A stretch of 64,000 nucleotides of DNA, taken from NCBI GenBank assembly GCA_963931865.1, contig OZ007511.1:3319308-3383307 (forward strand). Reading direction: 5' to 3'. Source of the stretch: Axinella damicornis (lineage: Eukaryota > Porifera > Demospongiae > Axinellida > Axinellidae). Positions 1 to 29,600 of this stretch are shown here, piece by piece. How positions within the stretch are numbered: the first letter of the stretch is position 1; each line of letters opens with the position of its first letter. The position numbers were made by a program, and so were the translations under genes. Below the pieces are notes generated by a model that saw only the letters and a program-made list of their open reading frames with translations, was not told the origin of the DNA and made no database searches.

Positions 1-134
1 CCTTTAGAATGACTATTGCTGAGAATTAATGTCGACCAAAAAAATTTGATATGGTAACCCAGAAATCTCTTTCCGTTTACATCACTCTTACATGGCATCA
101 CCCTGTGTATGCTCTGTCTCTCCTAAATTCATAG

Positions 135-17383
<17,249 letters not shown>

Positions 17384-17586
17384 CCAATAACATAATGCTC
17401 CTGCTGTCGACATGTCTCGATCAAGGCGTTCGTGCGCATGCGTGTAACTCATTGCATTACTGGTAAGGCGGGCCTGCGCCTAGCCGCATGGACGGGTACA
17501 AAAACGCTCAAGGGATTGCGCTGTTTTCATGTGCTGGGCCGCTGCATGTTGTATCAGCTTGGTGCGTGCTGGTACGATTGCTAAAC
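17384..17586 (+). promoter_or_regulatory. 203-bp intergenic region: 3' end of gene 1 and putative promoter/5'UTR of gene 2
   Basis: Only 203 bp separate the two reading frames. No AATAAA was seen after the gene 1 stop. TGCGCATGCG at 17433-17442 matches the NRF-1/alpha-Pal core palindrome, a common motif of TATA-less animal promoters. An in-frame upstream ATG at 17488 would place 33 residues before the signal peptide, so 17587 is preferred. Confidence 0.5.
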
Positions 17587-17683
17587 ATGGCTAGGCTGCC
17601 GTTTCTGTCGTTGGTTCTGGTTGCAACTGCAGTCGCTGTTGAAGCCGCCAACGAACGCGACAACAGTGACCTGTTTGGGCCTG
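17587..17683 (+). CDS. Gene 2 exon 1: start codon and signal peptide
   Basis: Encodes [20 protein letters not shown] then [12 protein letters not shown]. It has a short basic n-region, a hydrophobic core and a plausible cleavage after VEA. It ends phase 1 at 'ctg|gtaagt'. Starting at the upstream in-frame ATG (17488) would bury the signal peptide. Confidence 0.8.
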
Positions 17684-20600
17684 GTAAGTTCATATTCAGC
17701 CAGCTAGCCAATTGTTTCACATGAGTCAGGTAACAGCTAGAGTCGAGGGTTCATTTTGAGGATTCCAGCGAGAGAGAAAAAAGCAAACTAGCTATTTTCC
17801 CTGCAGTGAGTTGTCTAAGGGTAACTTGGTAGCTTTAATTTCTGACTGTAAAGTTGAGATGACAGTGCAGTCTTTCCTCCAGCCATGTTGCAAATTTCAT
17901 AGCTCTAGCTGCTGTGGTTCTTTTGCAATGTAGCCAAATATCAAGGCACGTTAAAATTAGTGGATGGAGCAAGTTCAGCTTGGAACAGTAGCTAGCTAGC
18001 TACACAAAAGTAAAATAGGCTAAAAAATTCTGTTGCTCTGCATAGCCCTAGTAGTATTTGCAGAAGCGTTTAAGTCGCTTCCCACCGATCTGATCCTGCT
18101 GATTCTTGCTGGTAAGCACTTTCAGGTTGAAGACTCAAGCTAGCTGGCTCTAGTGTGACAGGACTACAGACTTCAAGGGGCAAGTATAGACTTTATGCAA
18201 TTGACGTCATAGCCGGTTATCTACCCGCAATCTTTCCGTATTCTCTGTTTCATGAGTGGCAAGAAGATCGTACATTCTATTGTGATTGCAGAATGCGTGC
18301 AGCTGCATAGCTGTCTTCCAAGTATGTTAACATTCACTATTAAGTAGTTAGCATACGTTCAGGCTGATCCCTGCGCAGATTGCGAGAAGCAGACAAAACT
18401 CCATTTTTGCCGCACTAGCAATGTTATTCTTGCCACTCAGAATGGCTGCTTGTGTCACATGCACTTAATTTTATGGATGCCTGCATCACGTGCACTCAAT
18501 TTTGTGACGTGATTGCATAAGGTCTATTAAGCAGGCATAGTAGTTTGCACTCACCAAGTTGGAGCTTCAACTTCATCTACATGGTTGTAAAAATGTACTT
18601 CAAATTTTTTCACCAGACTGCAGCCTGGTCAGGAGAATACATTATGTTCGATACAAACTGATTGCTGAGCTATAAATAACAACTTGCATTAATGGGATGG
18701 GACTGACACTGGTTAATGGTGTTGGTTTTCTTTGCTTTTTCGAGGTGACAATCCATCTCTAAATTGTGGATATGTACAGTAGTAGTCAACTTGATACCAT
18801 TTCCACCTGATGGCATTTCCTGTGTATTAATTAACATTTGTTGGATTGCCCTGCTTTTATTATAATAACCTCAAATCGTGAATATTGATTGGTAATGATG
18901 ACTGTGGTTGGATGGAAATGCAAGTTGTAGAGTGCACCATCAATCAACAGACACCATATAAAGTCGAACACTGTCAAACTAGTTGCAACAATGGTCATAG
19001 TGCTTTCTACGTTCCACGTCGAGAGTTAATCCTGTGGTTTTTCTTAATCACGCTGTGGATACGCATAACCTTGACCTCTAATTCACTTCTGCTGTCGTTT
19101 ATGACTGCATTTTAACTCTGTGAATCATGTAGCAGCATTTTATTGAGACCAAACGTGTTGACTAGTTCATACAAGCATAAAACAGACCATTGTAGAGCTT
19201 TCTTTAATGCGAGACTCCATCATCTCCTTCATGAAGATGTGTTGTCGCATTTGTGGGAGATTGGTGGAGATCACCCGACGAGCAAAATCAGAGAGTGCTG
19301 TTTATGCATGCTGGTCATTGCGACGAACTTCCCAATTGTCTGTCAGCACTAGCTGGAATAGGCAAGTGTGTTTGTCACCAAGGTGGGTCCTTTGCAGCTC
19401 AAGTTTCTGTGAAGACGTTGGGTTGGCGGGTGAGTGAAAGTACGGCAAGTACAGCGATGTCATTGAAGAATCCGAATGCTTCAGTTCACAAACACGGATA
19501 ATTGTCCTAAACAATTTTCAATGTGAAAATTTCTATCCCACTCGGGCATGTGCTTTAGACCTATACATTCCTGATTCTCAAGGTCTGGTATCCAGCAACT
19601 CTTGTGCTTTATTTATTATTGGGGCTCGGGGTAGTTATTAGCCATGAATATAAATGTACGGTACGTGTCTTTAGAATTGATGCCACGATTTGTTCCGATT
19701 TGCATTTGCAGCACAAAATGGCCAGCTGCTGCCAAAAACAGGAAGGCTTCTTCCAAAAACCGGAACATTTCTTCCCAAAAAAGGAAGGTTTGTTCTGAAG
19801 GTTTCACTCCAGCTTTGTACACACCTAAGTTCACTTACGGATCTTCTGGAGTTCACTTAGGCCTTCTGCATTCATGTTTTGGTCTTCTGCGTTTGCATTT
19901 GTAACAGAATTCTGGACCAGTGACGGAAAGATTTCTGAATCGCAGCGCACGTATGTAAGGGGAGTGAGGTGTCGCGAAACATGGCATGGAGTGGCTTGAT
20001 GCTCAGGAATGTACATGTAATTGTTTATGTGTTCCAGCCATGACCTAAGCAACAGCAATCGCCATAGTAAAATCTTGCGACCTTGCACACTTGTGACTTC
20101 GATTTCTGTTCCAGCTCTTGATTTGAGCTCTCCACTCACACTTAAATTTCCACTGATCGCATACAATGTACTTCAGGTAGTATGTGATTGAATACTGCAC
20201 TGTGATTGGTACGCACTCCACAATGTGGCCCCACAAACTGCTCTTTGGCCATGTTGGAGACCAATTCCTTCCGTGCGGAATGGGATCTGGCCACGCAAGA
20301 TTATTACATATTAATTGGTCCAGGAGTTTCTGCACTTAGACTATAGATTGTTATGTGAATGGTGTGTGCTCTTCTCTACTCAGCTCCTGATGGACTAAGC
20401 AGCAGTGGAAATGAGTTTGTGATTGGCTTCATGCCGAACACCCATGTAGCAAGTGTGCCCCGTCCAGTTGCTGCCCTATTTGTGACCACGAATGAACCGA
20501 CACCTGTGAGGTTTACAGTTGAGACAGACCCCATTTACGGTATTTCTACACAGAACAGGACTGCTGAGTATGGGAGGACCACTGTTATCCGATTTCCCAC

Positions 20601-23600
20601 AGGCAGTGGTTCTCCGAGTGGCCCAGATATAAGACTACGAACCAGCAGTCAAAGAGGAGGTAACCCAGCTTCCAGAAATAAGTACATCCGTGTCAAAGCT
20701 GAAGATGGAAGGAAAATTACAGTGTTCGGTCTGAATGACGAAGATGTCTCAACTGATGCTTTCTTGGCCCTTCCATGTCAGGCATATGACGGTATCACAA
20801 CAAATACACCTTACGAATACTTTATCTTCTCTGCCAATAATGTGGAAGGTCCTGATGATACTGAGGTTCCAGCTTTTCGGAGCGCTTTCCTGATTGTCAC
20901 ATGTGAATCTGACACCACTATCGAGATCACTCCAACGCACACAATTGAATTCGAACTAGGTCAAGCATTTGCTGGTGATACACTTACACTGTCCAATCAA
21001 TTGAGGGATCAAACTATTTATATTGAAACTACTCGGGGACAGGACTTAACTGGTACCATTGTAACTTCAAACAAGCCTATCTCTGTATTTGCTGGCCACG
21101 TATGTGGACGTGTTCCTGCTGACCGTACTGCTTGTGATCATCTAGTGGAACAAATACCCCCACACATGGTGTGGGGCACAACTTTCTTCGGTGTCCCCTT
21201 GGCAAGGAGAAAGTCCGGTGATCGCTTCATAGTTGGAGCAATCCGAGACAACACTGTAATCAATGTTACTTGCACCACACCGGGATCCACTACACCAAGG
21301 TTTTCAACATCAGTTATTAAGAACAGAGCTGTGACACCAGAGGGTAACAACTACTACGTGTTTGACACTCCTGGCGCTCCACGTACAAGCTGTGATCCAA
21401 ACTATCGAGCAGACTACTGCTGTATCGAAACAAGCCTCCCAGTGGCCGTTATGCAGTATGGCAAAGGACATTCTATTGATGAATGCCCAAATACTGCAAG
21501 TCCAATCGGAGACCCGCTTATGGTTCTGGTGCCACCCGTTGCCCAATATCTGAACAACTACACGGTAACAACTGCTAAAGAAGTGAGAACAACATTTGAT
21601 AGCAACATTAGTATTGCATTTTCAACAGAGTTTTTCACTAACACACCTGAGGATCGAGCAGCAGTGCTGATCAATGGCAGTCAAGCAATGCCTGCAGCAG
21701 GATGGGTCCCCATATACTGTTCATCTGGTTCAATCTGTGGTTACGGTGGCCAAATCGGTACTCCTGTGGGAGCCTCAACTCTGGTCTTTGATAAACCATC
21801 AGCTGCAATGAATGCATATGTTGCCGGATTCGAGAGGGAAATATCCTTTGCCTACCCAGCAGGCTTTGAAATGCAACCAATAGGCTGTAAGTTGAAATGC
21901 ATCCTGCTTGAAATGCATGTTTTAGGTTAATTAATTTAACCCTTTCCTTCCTCTCCCCATCCAGTTGCACGTGTGACCCTATCCCCTGTCAGGATTTCTG
22001 TTCGTGAAAACGTTGGGACAGTAACCATCCAGTTGCCAAGATCTGGGGACTTATCTTTGCGTTCCCGAGTATACTATAATACACGTCCTATCAGCACGGG
22101 TGGTGCAGCAGCAACGGGTAAGTAACATATCAACAATCACAAATGACATGCAATGGAGGATTCTGGGGGGGGGGGGGGGGGGGGGGGGGGGTTCTGGCCT
22201 GGCCGGAGCTCGTGAAACTTTGCCACTAGCATGTGCGAGTGTGTTGTCTGAAATTACGAAACCGAACATCTGGGAACAAGACCATGATCTATGTGTATGT
22301 ACTATACGTGTTGTTGCATGAAGCGTAGGAGTCACATGGAGGGACCTGGTTAGGATCCTCCTGCTAAACACGTGCAGAGTATCAGTACGGTACTACCTAC
22401 TTCAGGTGAGTGCAATAGTTACTCTCAGAAAAAAAAACTGAAGTTTTAAACAACCCGTGGGGGCATCCTTTGAAGCACGCACTGTGCCCCAACCCCTTCT
22501 GGGTCCTCCCCTGACATAGTATGCACTTGGTGTGCAGGACACAATTCACTGGTGAATTGTCCTCTGTCTCAAGCCTTTTAAGACTAACAGAAAAAGGTTG
22601 CCAACTTGTCATAAAACATAAAAATGTTCAACTATAATAATGTTGAACAGAGTTGCTAGCTATACAAAAAATAACATTGCATGTTCCACTTGATTGACAG
22701 CCAGATTTAGCAGGATAGGATTTCCCACTGCAAATGTAAATGCATCTTTTCTTACAATGCATGCTGCAGAAGAAGGGGAGGAGGTCGGTACACATTTCAT
22801 GCCCTGCAGTGTTTATTATTCAACTCTCCCAACATGGAGCAAGAGGTGCCTACAGAGCAGAGTGTAGCTAGTGGGTGGAGATTGCTTTTGTTGTATTGAT
22901 CACAGCACCAAAACAGTCATTCTGCTGTCTAAACTCCAGGTTGCCTATACATGCACAATTAGGTCTCGGTACATAGTTATAGTCTCATGAAAGATGTCAC
23001 TGTCTGCATTCTTCTACAGGTGGTTCGTGTTCTACGGCTGGCAGTGACTATGTATCTCCACCACAATCTGGAAACACGCGTCGAAGGCGATTCCGAGCAG
23101 ATGAAACTACGTCCAGAGACGGCAGTATCACAATTACAATCTGTGATGATTCAACTGAGGAAGGTCCTGAGAGCTTTGAAGTGTATATCACAGATGAGAT
23201 GCTCCAGAATGCATTCATTTACCCCAACGGTGTTGCTACTGTGACCATTTTGGACAATGACGGACGTAAGTGGTGCATGGTTCAACAAAGCAAGCTATGG
23301 TAGTAGACACACACTCTGCTCTGTTTATGATCTGCATGTGACTCACATGTGACTTGCATGTGACTCACATGTGACGTGCATGTGACTGCACATGACTTGA
23401 GTGTACTCTCAGTCCTGGCCACTCCCCTCCACAAAGCCTTTGACTCCTTGCATGTGATCCTGCTGTAAAAACTGGCGTGCCATGTAACTGTACCAGAAGA
23501 GGTTGGAAGCTAGAAATTAACGATACCTGCAAGGTAGCAATTAGTGCTGTGTGAATGGTGAATCATAAGCCACATGCAGTCCATTTTAGTGAAAAGTGAA

Positions 23601-26600
23601 ATCCATTATTGAGAAACAGCCCTTGTTTGTTTGGAACGAAAGTTCAGTGGATACTGCCACACGAGTCTTGGATGGAGTGCTATAGTTAGTATATTCGCAA
23701 AGGATTTGAGAATGCCAGTGGAAAATTCTGTGCATCGAAAAATGCAATAGCTGGCCATCTAGAACTCACCTGGCAGTATCCACTAAGTGACTTTTGTTTT
23801 TAAAAAAATCAAGGGCCGTGTCTGTAAAACGATTTCACTTTTTACTGTGGGCTGCAAGGGCAGCTCCCAACCTCCTGCAGCTGTGCCTTGCTGGAAGTTC
23901 ATACATACAGCATTGTAATTAGCCCATGCGCATGTGCACAGCACGGGTAGAGTGATCGGTTTGTCCGTCTGTCTGTCTGTCGGTCTGTCCAAGCAGTTTG
24001 AGCAGTGAAGGCCTTGTTGAAGGCTTAGTTCGGAATAGAAGTGTCAGAATTCAGAAAATAAGCGTCTACATAACTCACAGACCAGAGATCCACTTGAGAG
24101 ACTGAGAAAAGTTGCGTGAAAGTCGACAATTTTCTCTGTTCTAATTTATACAACTTGACCGCGCCCTGTTTCTAACATTACTGCCACAACTTACGGTATC
24201 TCATTCTGCATGCATGCTATATTAAAAGTCAGTAGGCCCTATAGCTCATCGTGCATGCTGTGTATTAAAAATCGGCAGTAGGCCATAATACAAAGTAGCG
24301 CACGGGGTACGTGCTCTGCTGAGCACCTCTAGTTTTTTGGGGGTAGGTTGGCCAATTGGGCTTTCTCTTTGAAGTACCAGGATGTTTACTTAGCAGGCAA
24401 ACTACATCAGTGGTCTGGTAGAGCATTCTAAGATGTGAACTCAGAACCACTCCAATATGTAGGGATGGGCACATTATTCAAGAAGAATACTATGTAGGCT
24501 GAAAATAGGGTATGACGTCATTCGTGTGTATGTATTCAACATGGTGGTGCTGGCAGACACTAGCCTCGTACCCAGGCCCACACACGGAACGCGGAAGAGG
24601 GCCTGGTGACACTTGGCAAAATTCCCGTATGTGCACAGTCAGCATAACTGCGTAAGCGATTACATTCCTTACCTGGATGCATTCGAAATCACACAGAAGG
24701 TAGCTGTTGGCGATGGTCACTGTACGTGACGAGTTTTACCAGGCCTTCCCTCGCGTTAGTACTGCAAGCGACAAACGCTGGGGTGAGAAGGCCTGGGAAC
24801 AAGGCTACAAAAACTAAACTATGCACTCTATAAAGAATAACTCAACAAAAGGCATCATAACAAGACAAAAGGAATGGGGCAAAAGCATACTGGTAACCAC
24901 AAGGGTTCAAAGTCCATGATTATGATTACATTACAGCTACATAGTCAGAGCTAGACCATCAACGTGTCAGACTATAGCATGTGGTATCTACCGTATTTTT
25001 ATCATTACAACAATTATTGCTCTTTCTGTGCAGCTCCAATAATTCGGTTTGATCCAACCTCTTACAATGTCAGTGAAAATGGTGGCTTCGTGGATATCGG
25101 AATTAGGGCCAACAGGCTGGATTTGAATGGTTCTGCACTATTCTACACTGAGGATGCCACAGCTACTGGTTAGCCATTGTCAGTATTGCAGTACATAATA
25201 AGCTGTTGCTGGGTAACAAGACTCTGCTAGAAATGTTTGCAGTCTTCACTCAGTGTGTGGTAGCCAGTGGTGCACGACTATCACAGGGGCATCAGAAGCA
25301 CTTTGCATTGGTCCAGCAAGTACGTACTGTATTTCCGCAATCAAACACCAACCTTGTTTATAGTGGCCACCCTCGGACAATAGCCGCACCTCCGAAAGGG
25401 CTTAGCGAAATAAACGCTGCTCTCATTTAGGAGCCACGGCTAGTATTCGAGTAGCACGTTGGCAACCTTGTGACAGGCATCTAGAGCTGTTGGTCATGAA
25501 GGCCTACCCCAGAGCTGTTGGCGTTTCCTGAGGCACGGAGGGCGAGCGACATGTGAAGTCAGGAAAGCGAGGGAATGGATTGGAAGTTAGGTACTGTGTG
25601 TGTATAGGTTACAGAAGTTTGCTTTGGCCCTGTGTGGTATCGTCGCAATCATTCTGAAAGACTTCGCCAGTTCATGCTTAGTTTAGTAATGCCTTCCTTG
25701 ATTAGTGGCCGCCCTCGATTAGTGGCCGCAGTGAAGAAATAATAGTAGCTGCGGCGTTTGATCACGGAAATACTGTGTGTCCGAGCACTCTGCATTGGTC
25801 CAGCAAATGTTATATCAGAGACTGTGTAGCTGCTGATCATCTGAGCCACAAAAGCTTGTTTCAGGAGGTGCTGCCATTGCACTCCAGCATACAGGACAGG
25901 TACCTAGTATTGCACACACCTCTAGACAGGATCTCACAACACAGCATGAGAGGAAGTGTTGGTATACAGCCTTCTTGTACTCTATCAAATGGAAATGCCA
26001 TTCCAGCTTAAGTTAGTAGCGGATCGTGGACTGCCACTTACACAGTTTTCTTTACCCACTGTTTGCTGTTTAGTTGCTATAGGTTCACAGTATGTCTTAT
26101 GGCGTCTACACGAGCTTGCTCATGCTCGCCCGGCGCCCTCAACATGATTGATCGTCACTAGACACATGATGCTGCGTGAACATCATGGCCAATGACATAG
26201 GATTTTGTTAGCCACATATTTTTGGGTGGGCCGAGTAACCCTGTAACTATAACCACATTGGGATTTCCAATTGCTGGATCTCCATGGCAACATGTTCTAA
26301 TACTGTGCCTAACATACATTAGGTACTAAGTTAATACACTGCACCTCTCTCTTCCCTTGTTTCCTCTTCTGCTACAGCTGCAAATGATTTCACAGGAATT
26401 ACAAGTGCAAATGCAGTGCCTGTCAACTTTCCACCTCAGTCATTCTCTACTGTAGTCCGAGTGCCAATCCAAAACGACGCCATCTTTGAACCAACAGAAC
26501 AGTTCTTTGGCAGGCTGCGAAGCAGTGGAACCACCGCTGGTTTGACCATAAGTGTTGATAGGGCAACAGTGCAAATCTTTGATGATGATGGTGATGGTAA

Positions 26601-29600
26601 GCATGTGCGAGGGCTTTGTGTGTAGTCTACAGAATTGTTTTCATGTCCGCATAAACTGCTCGTAGGGCACCTGGTAGGGCACCTGGTAGGGCACCTGGTG
26701 GGGCACCTGGTGGGGCACCTGGTGGGGTACCTGGTGGGGCACCTGGTGGGGCACCTGGTGGGGCACCTGGTAGGGCACCTGGTAGGGCACCTGGTGGGGC
26801 ACCTGGTAGGGCACCTGGTGGGACACCTGGTGGGGCACCTGGTAGGGCAACCGCAGTAACACAAACCCATAATAATTGTGCTGAAACTCACCCTGGTGGT
26901 GGAGATACAGGCGCTTTTGTCATGCCTTTGCTGCCATTGCTCGATCGCTCTCTTCAACTTTCGTTGCCAGTACAGGTCTTACGTAGGGCACACAAAGGTT
27001 CCGACCACACAGCCATGATCGCTGTTGTTCACCGACACTTACATGCCGAAACGTAACTCGGTGGCGAAGTTGTGGGTGCTGTAATAATTTATTGTCTTCC
27101 CTTTGGCCACCATTGCAAACTCGATCGACTGAGCATGGTCATCACGTGACATGCATTAATTGGAATACCTGGGTACTTAGCTTGCGCTATGTCAAGTCGC
27201 AACCAGGGTTGCAACGGCTACCGCAGGAGTGTGGTTGACCCTTGAAAATAAAAACACCTGGGGATGTTAATTAAGAATTTTTATTGAAGAGTTTATAATA
27301 GGTGATAATACATGGTTATTGGTGGTTATAGCTACGTCGTTATAGGTACATGTAGTTATAGGTTGGTTATACAGGGTTATACCTGGTTATTATAGGTGGT
27401 TATACATGGTTAGGGTGGTAATAGGTCACATGCCTAATCAATCAGAAAACAGACAATCACCCACTGATCAGATGATTATATAAAAACGTAGCAAGAATTC
27501 AAGCAAACAAACCTTGACTACCTGCCATGCAGAATGAAGGGAATGCACCTATTCCACTACAGGCACGATTGTCCCCATGACCATCATGGATAGGATCGTC
27601 CCCATCCTCACGCCCACCACGAGTATGATTGTCCCCACGCCCACCATATGCATGAGTATGATCATCCCCACGCCCACCACGAGTATGATCATCCCCACGC
27701 CCACCATATGCATGAGTATGATCGTCCCCACGCCCACCACGAGTATGATCATCCCCATGCCCACCACGAGTATGATCATCCCCAGGCCCACCACGAGTAG
27801 GATCGTCCCCAGGCCCACCACGAGTAGGATCGTCCCCAGGCCCACCACGAGTAGGATCGTCCCCATCCCCATGCCCACCTCGAGTAGGATCGTCCCCATG
27901 ACCACCACGAGTAGGATCGTCCCCATCCTCACGCCCACCATGAGTAGGATCGTCCCCACGCCCACCACGAGTATGATCGTCCCCACGCCCACCACGAGTA
28001 TGATCATCCCCATGCCCACCTTGAGTAGGATCGTCCCCATGACCACCACGGGTAGGATCGTCCCCATCCTCACACCCACCACGAGTAGGATCGTCCCCAC
28101 GCCCACCACGAGTAGGATCGTCCCCACGCCCACCACGAGTATGATCATCCCCAGGCCCACCACGAGTAGGATCGTCCCCAGGCCCACCACGAGTATGATC
28201 GTCCCCAGGCCCACCACGAGTAGGATCGTCCCCAGGCCCACCACGAGTAGGATCGTCCCCATCCCCATGCCCACCTCGAGTAGGATCGTCCCCATGACCA
28301 CCACGAGTAGGATCGTCCCCATGACCACCACGAGTAGGATTGTCCCCATCCTCACGCCCACCACGAGTAGGATCGTCCCCATCCCCACACCCGCCACGGG
28401 TAGGATTGTCCCCATCCCCATGTCCAGCTTCATTAATCCTTGTGCAACCAACCATAACCATGTGTAACCACCAATAACCACCCATAACCATGTACAATTA
28501 TATAACCACCTGGTAGGGCACCTGGTAGGGTAAGCTCACTTTATGATGCCTCATGCCTTTCTTTACTCGATGCAGAACACCCTATAATTGGTCCTAGATT
28601 AATAGTTGGTCCTATGTATGGCCAGTCATTGAGCTAATAACATCCACACCCTCCTCTGTTAGACTATAGGAGTTTAGACAGTGTACATTCACGGCTAACT
28701 AATGTTCAATTTACAAGAGCAGAAGTATTACACCCCTTGGTGGACTACCCCAGTACAGCCAATACTATAGCCTCGTTCCCAGGCCATCGCCCAGCTTTTC
28801 GTCGCTTGCAGTACGGTAAAGCGGGGAGGGCCTGGTACATCTTCTCACGTGAGCATGACGTAATCAAAATGAAGACGCTACGTTTTGCGTGTTATACAAC
28901 CATCTATACGTTCAACGCTCGGTGAGTATGACAGTCGCCCCCCGCTAGCTAGATACGTGTGGTATGTTACCTGTTACCTTCGCTCTTCTTGCTGTTCTGA
29001 GACCCACGTACGCCCACGCTTCCTTCCGGTCTTTCTATCCCTTTCTACCCTTGACGTCACTCACGTGAGAAGATGTACCAGGCCCTCCCCGCTTTACCGT
29101 ACTGCAAGCGACGAAAAGCTGGACGTGGGACTGGGAATGAGGCTACCAATACTACATAGGAGTAGTTTCAGGACCTTATTAGTGCACCTGATACTGTATA
29201 GCGGGTTATTTTCGTGGGTGGAAATTTTTGTGAAATGCTGGATACAGTCGTCAGAATTAAGTTTCGTGGTTCTAATTTTTGTGACACTCGTACCGTTAGT
29301 CGCCGGGGTCCAGTCATCTATCGATCACAACGCGAGGGAGTCCGGACAGCTGGAGATAGAGGATCCTGTCAAATTATCGAGGACGCTGTCAATGGGATGC
29401 AGTCACGCAGGTAAGCTATGAAGAGCCGTACAGTGTACTTGAACGACGGCACCTATAGCTACGTGTTGCACAGCGCGATTATGGGTTGAAAATTTTGTGG
29501 GTGGAAAATTTCGTGACTTGTCGATGAGTCACGAAAATAACGAAAATTGGCACCCCACGAAAATAACCCGCTATACGGTATGTTGTACTACACAAACCAT

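Larger units (their letters stand above)
23266..25033 (+). other. Gene 2 intron between domains 1 and 2, 1.8 kb
   Basis: Contains a patch of overlapping CACATGTG / GCATGTGACT repeats (23333-23396) and one MITE (24561-24807). The remainder appears unique. Confidence 0.6.

Noticed and set aside
17488..17586. Upstream in-frame ATG as start of gene 2
   Set aside because: It would put 33 residues in front of a clear signal peptide; the ATG at 17587 starts directly at it.
22150..22515. hAT-type element around the poly-G tract
   Set aside because: The CAATGGAGG / CCTCCCCTG ends are only loosely inverted and no target duplication was found.
26591..26596. Donor at 26591 (gtgatg) for the second exon of domain 2
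   Set aside because: The site 6 nt downstream (gtaagc at 26597) keeps the same phase and fits the consensus better; both may be used.
26436..26957. Minus-strand ORF of CPTR repeats
   Set aside because: Shadow of the 12-bp minisatellite joined to an exon read antisense.
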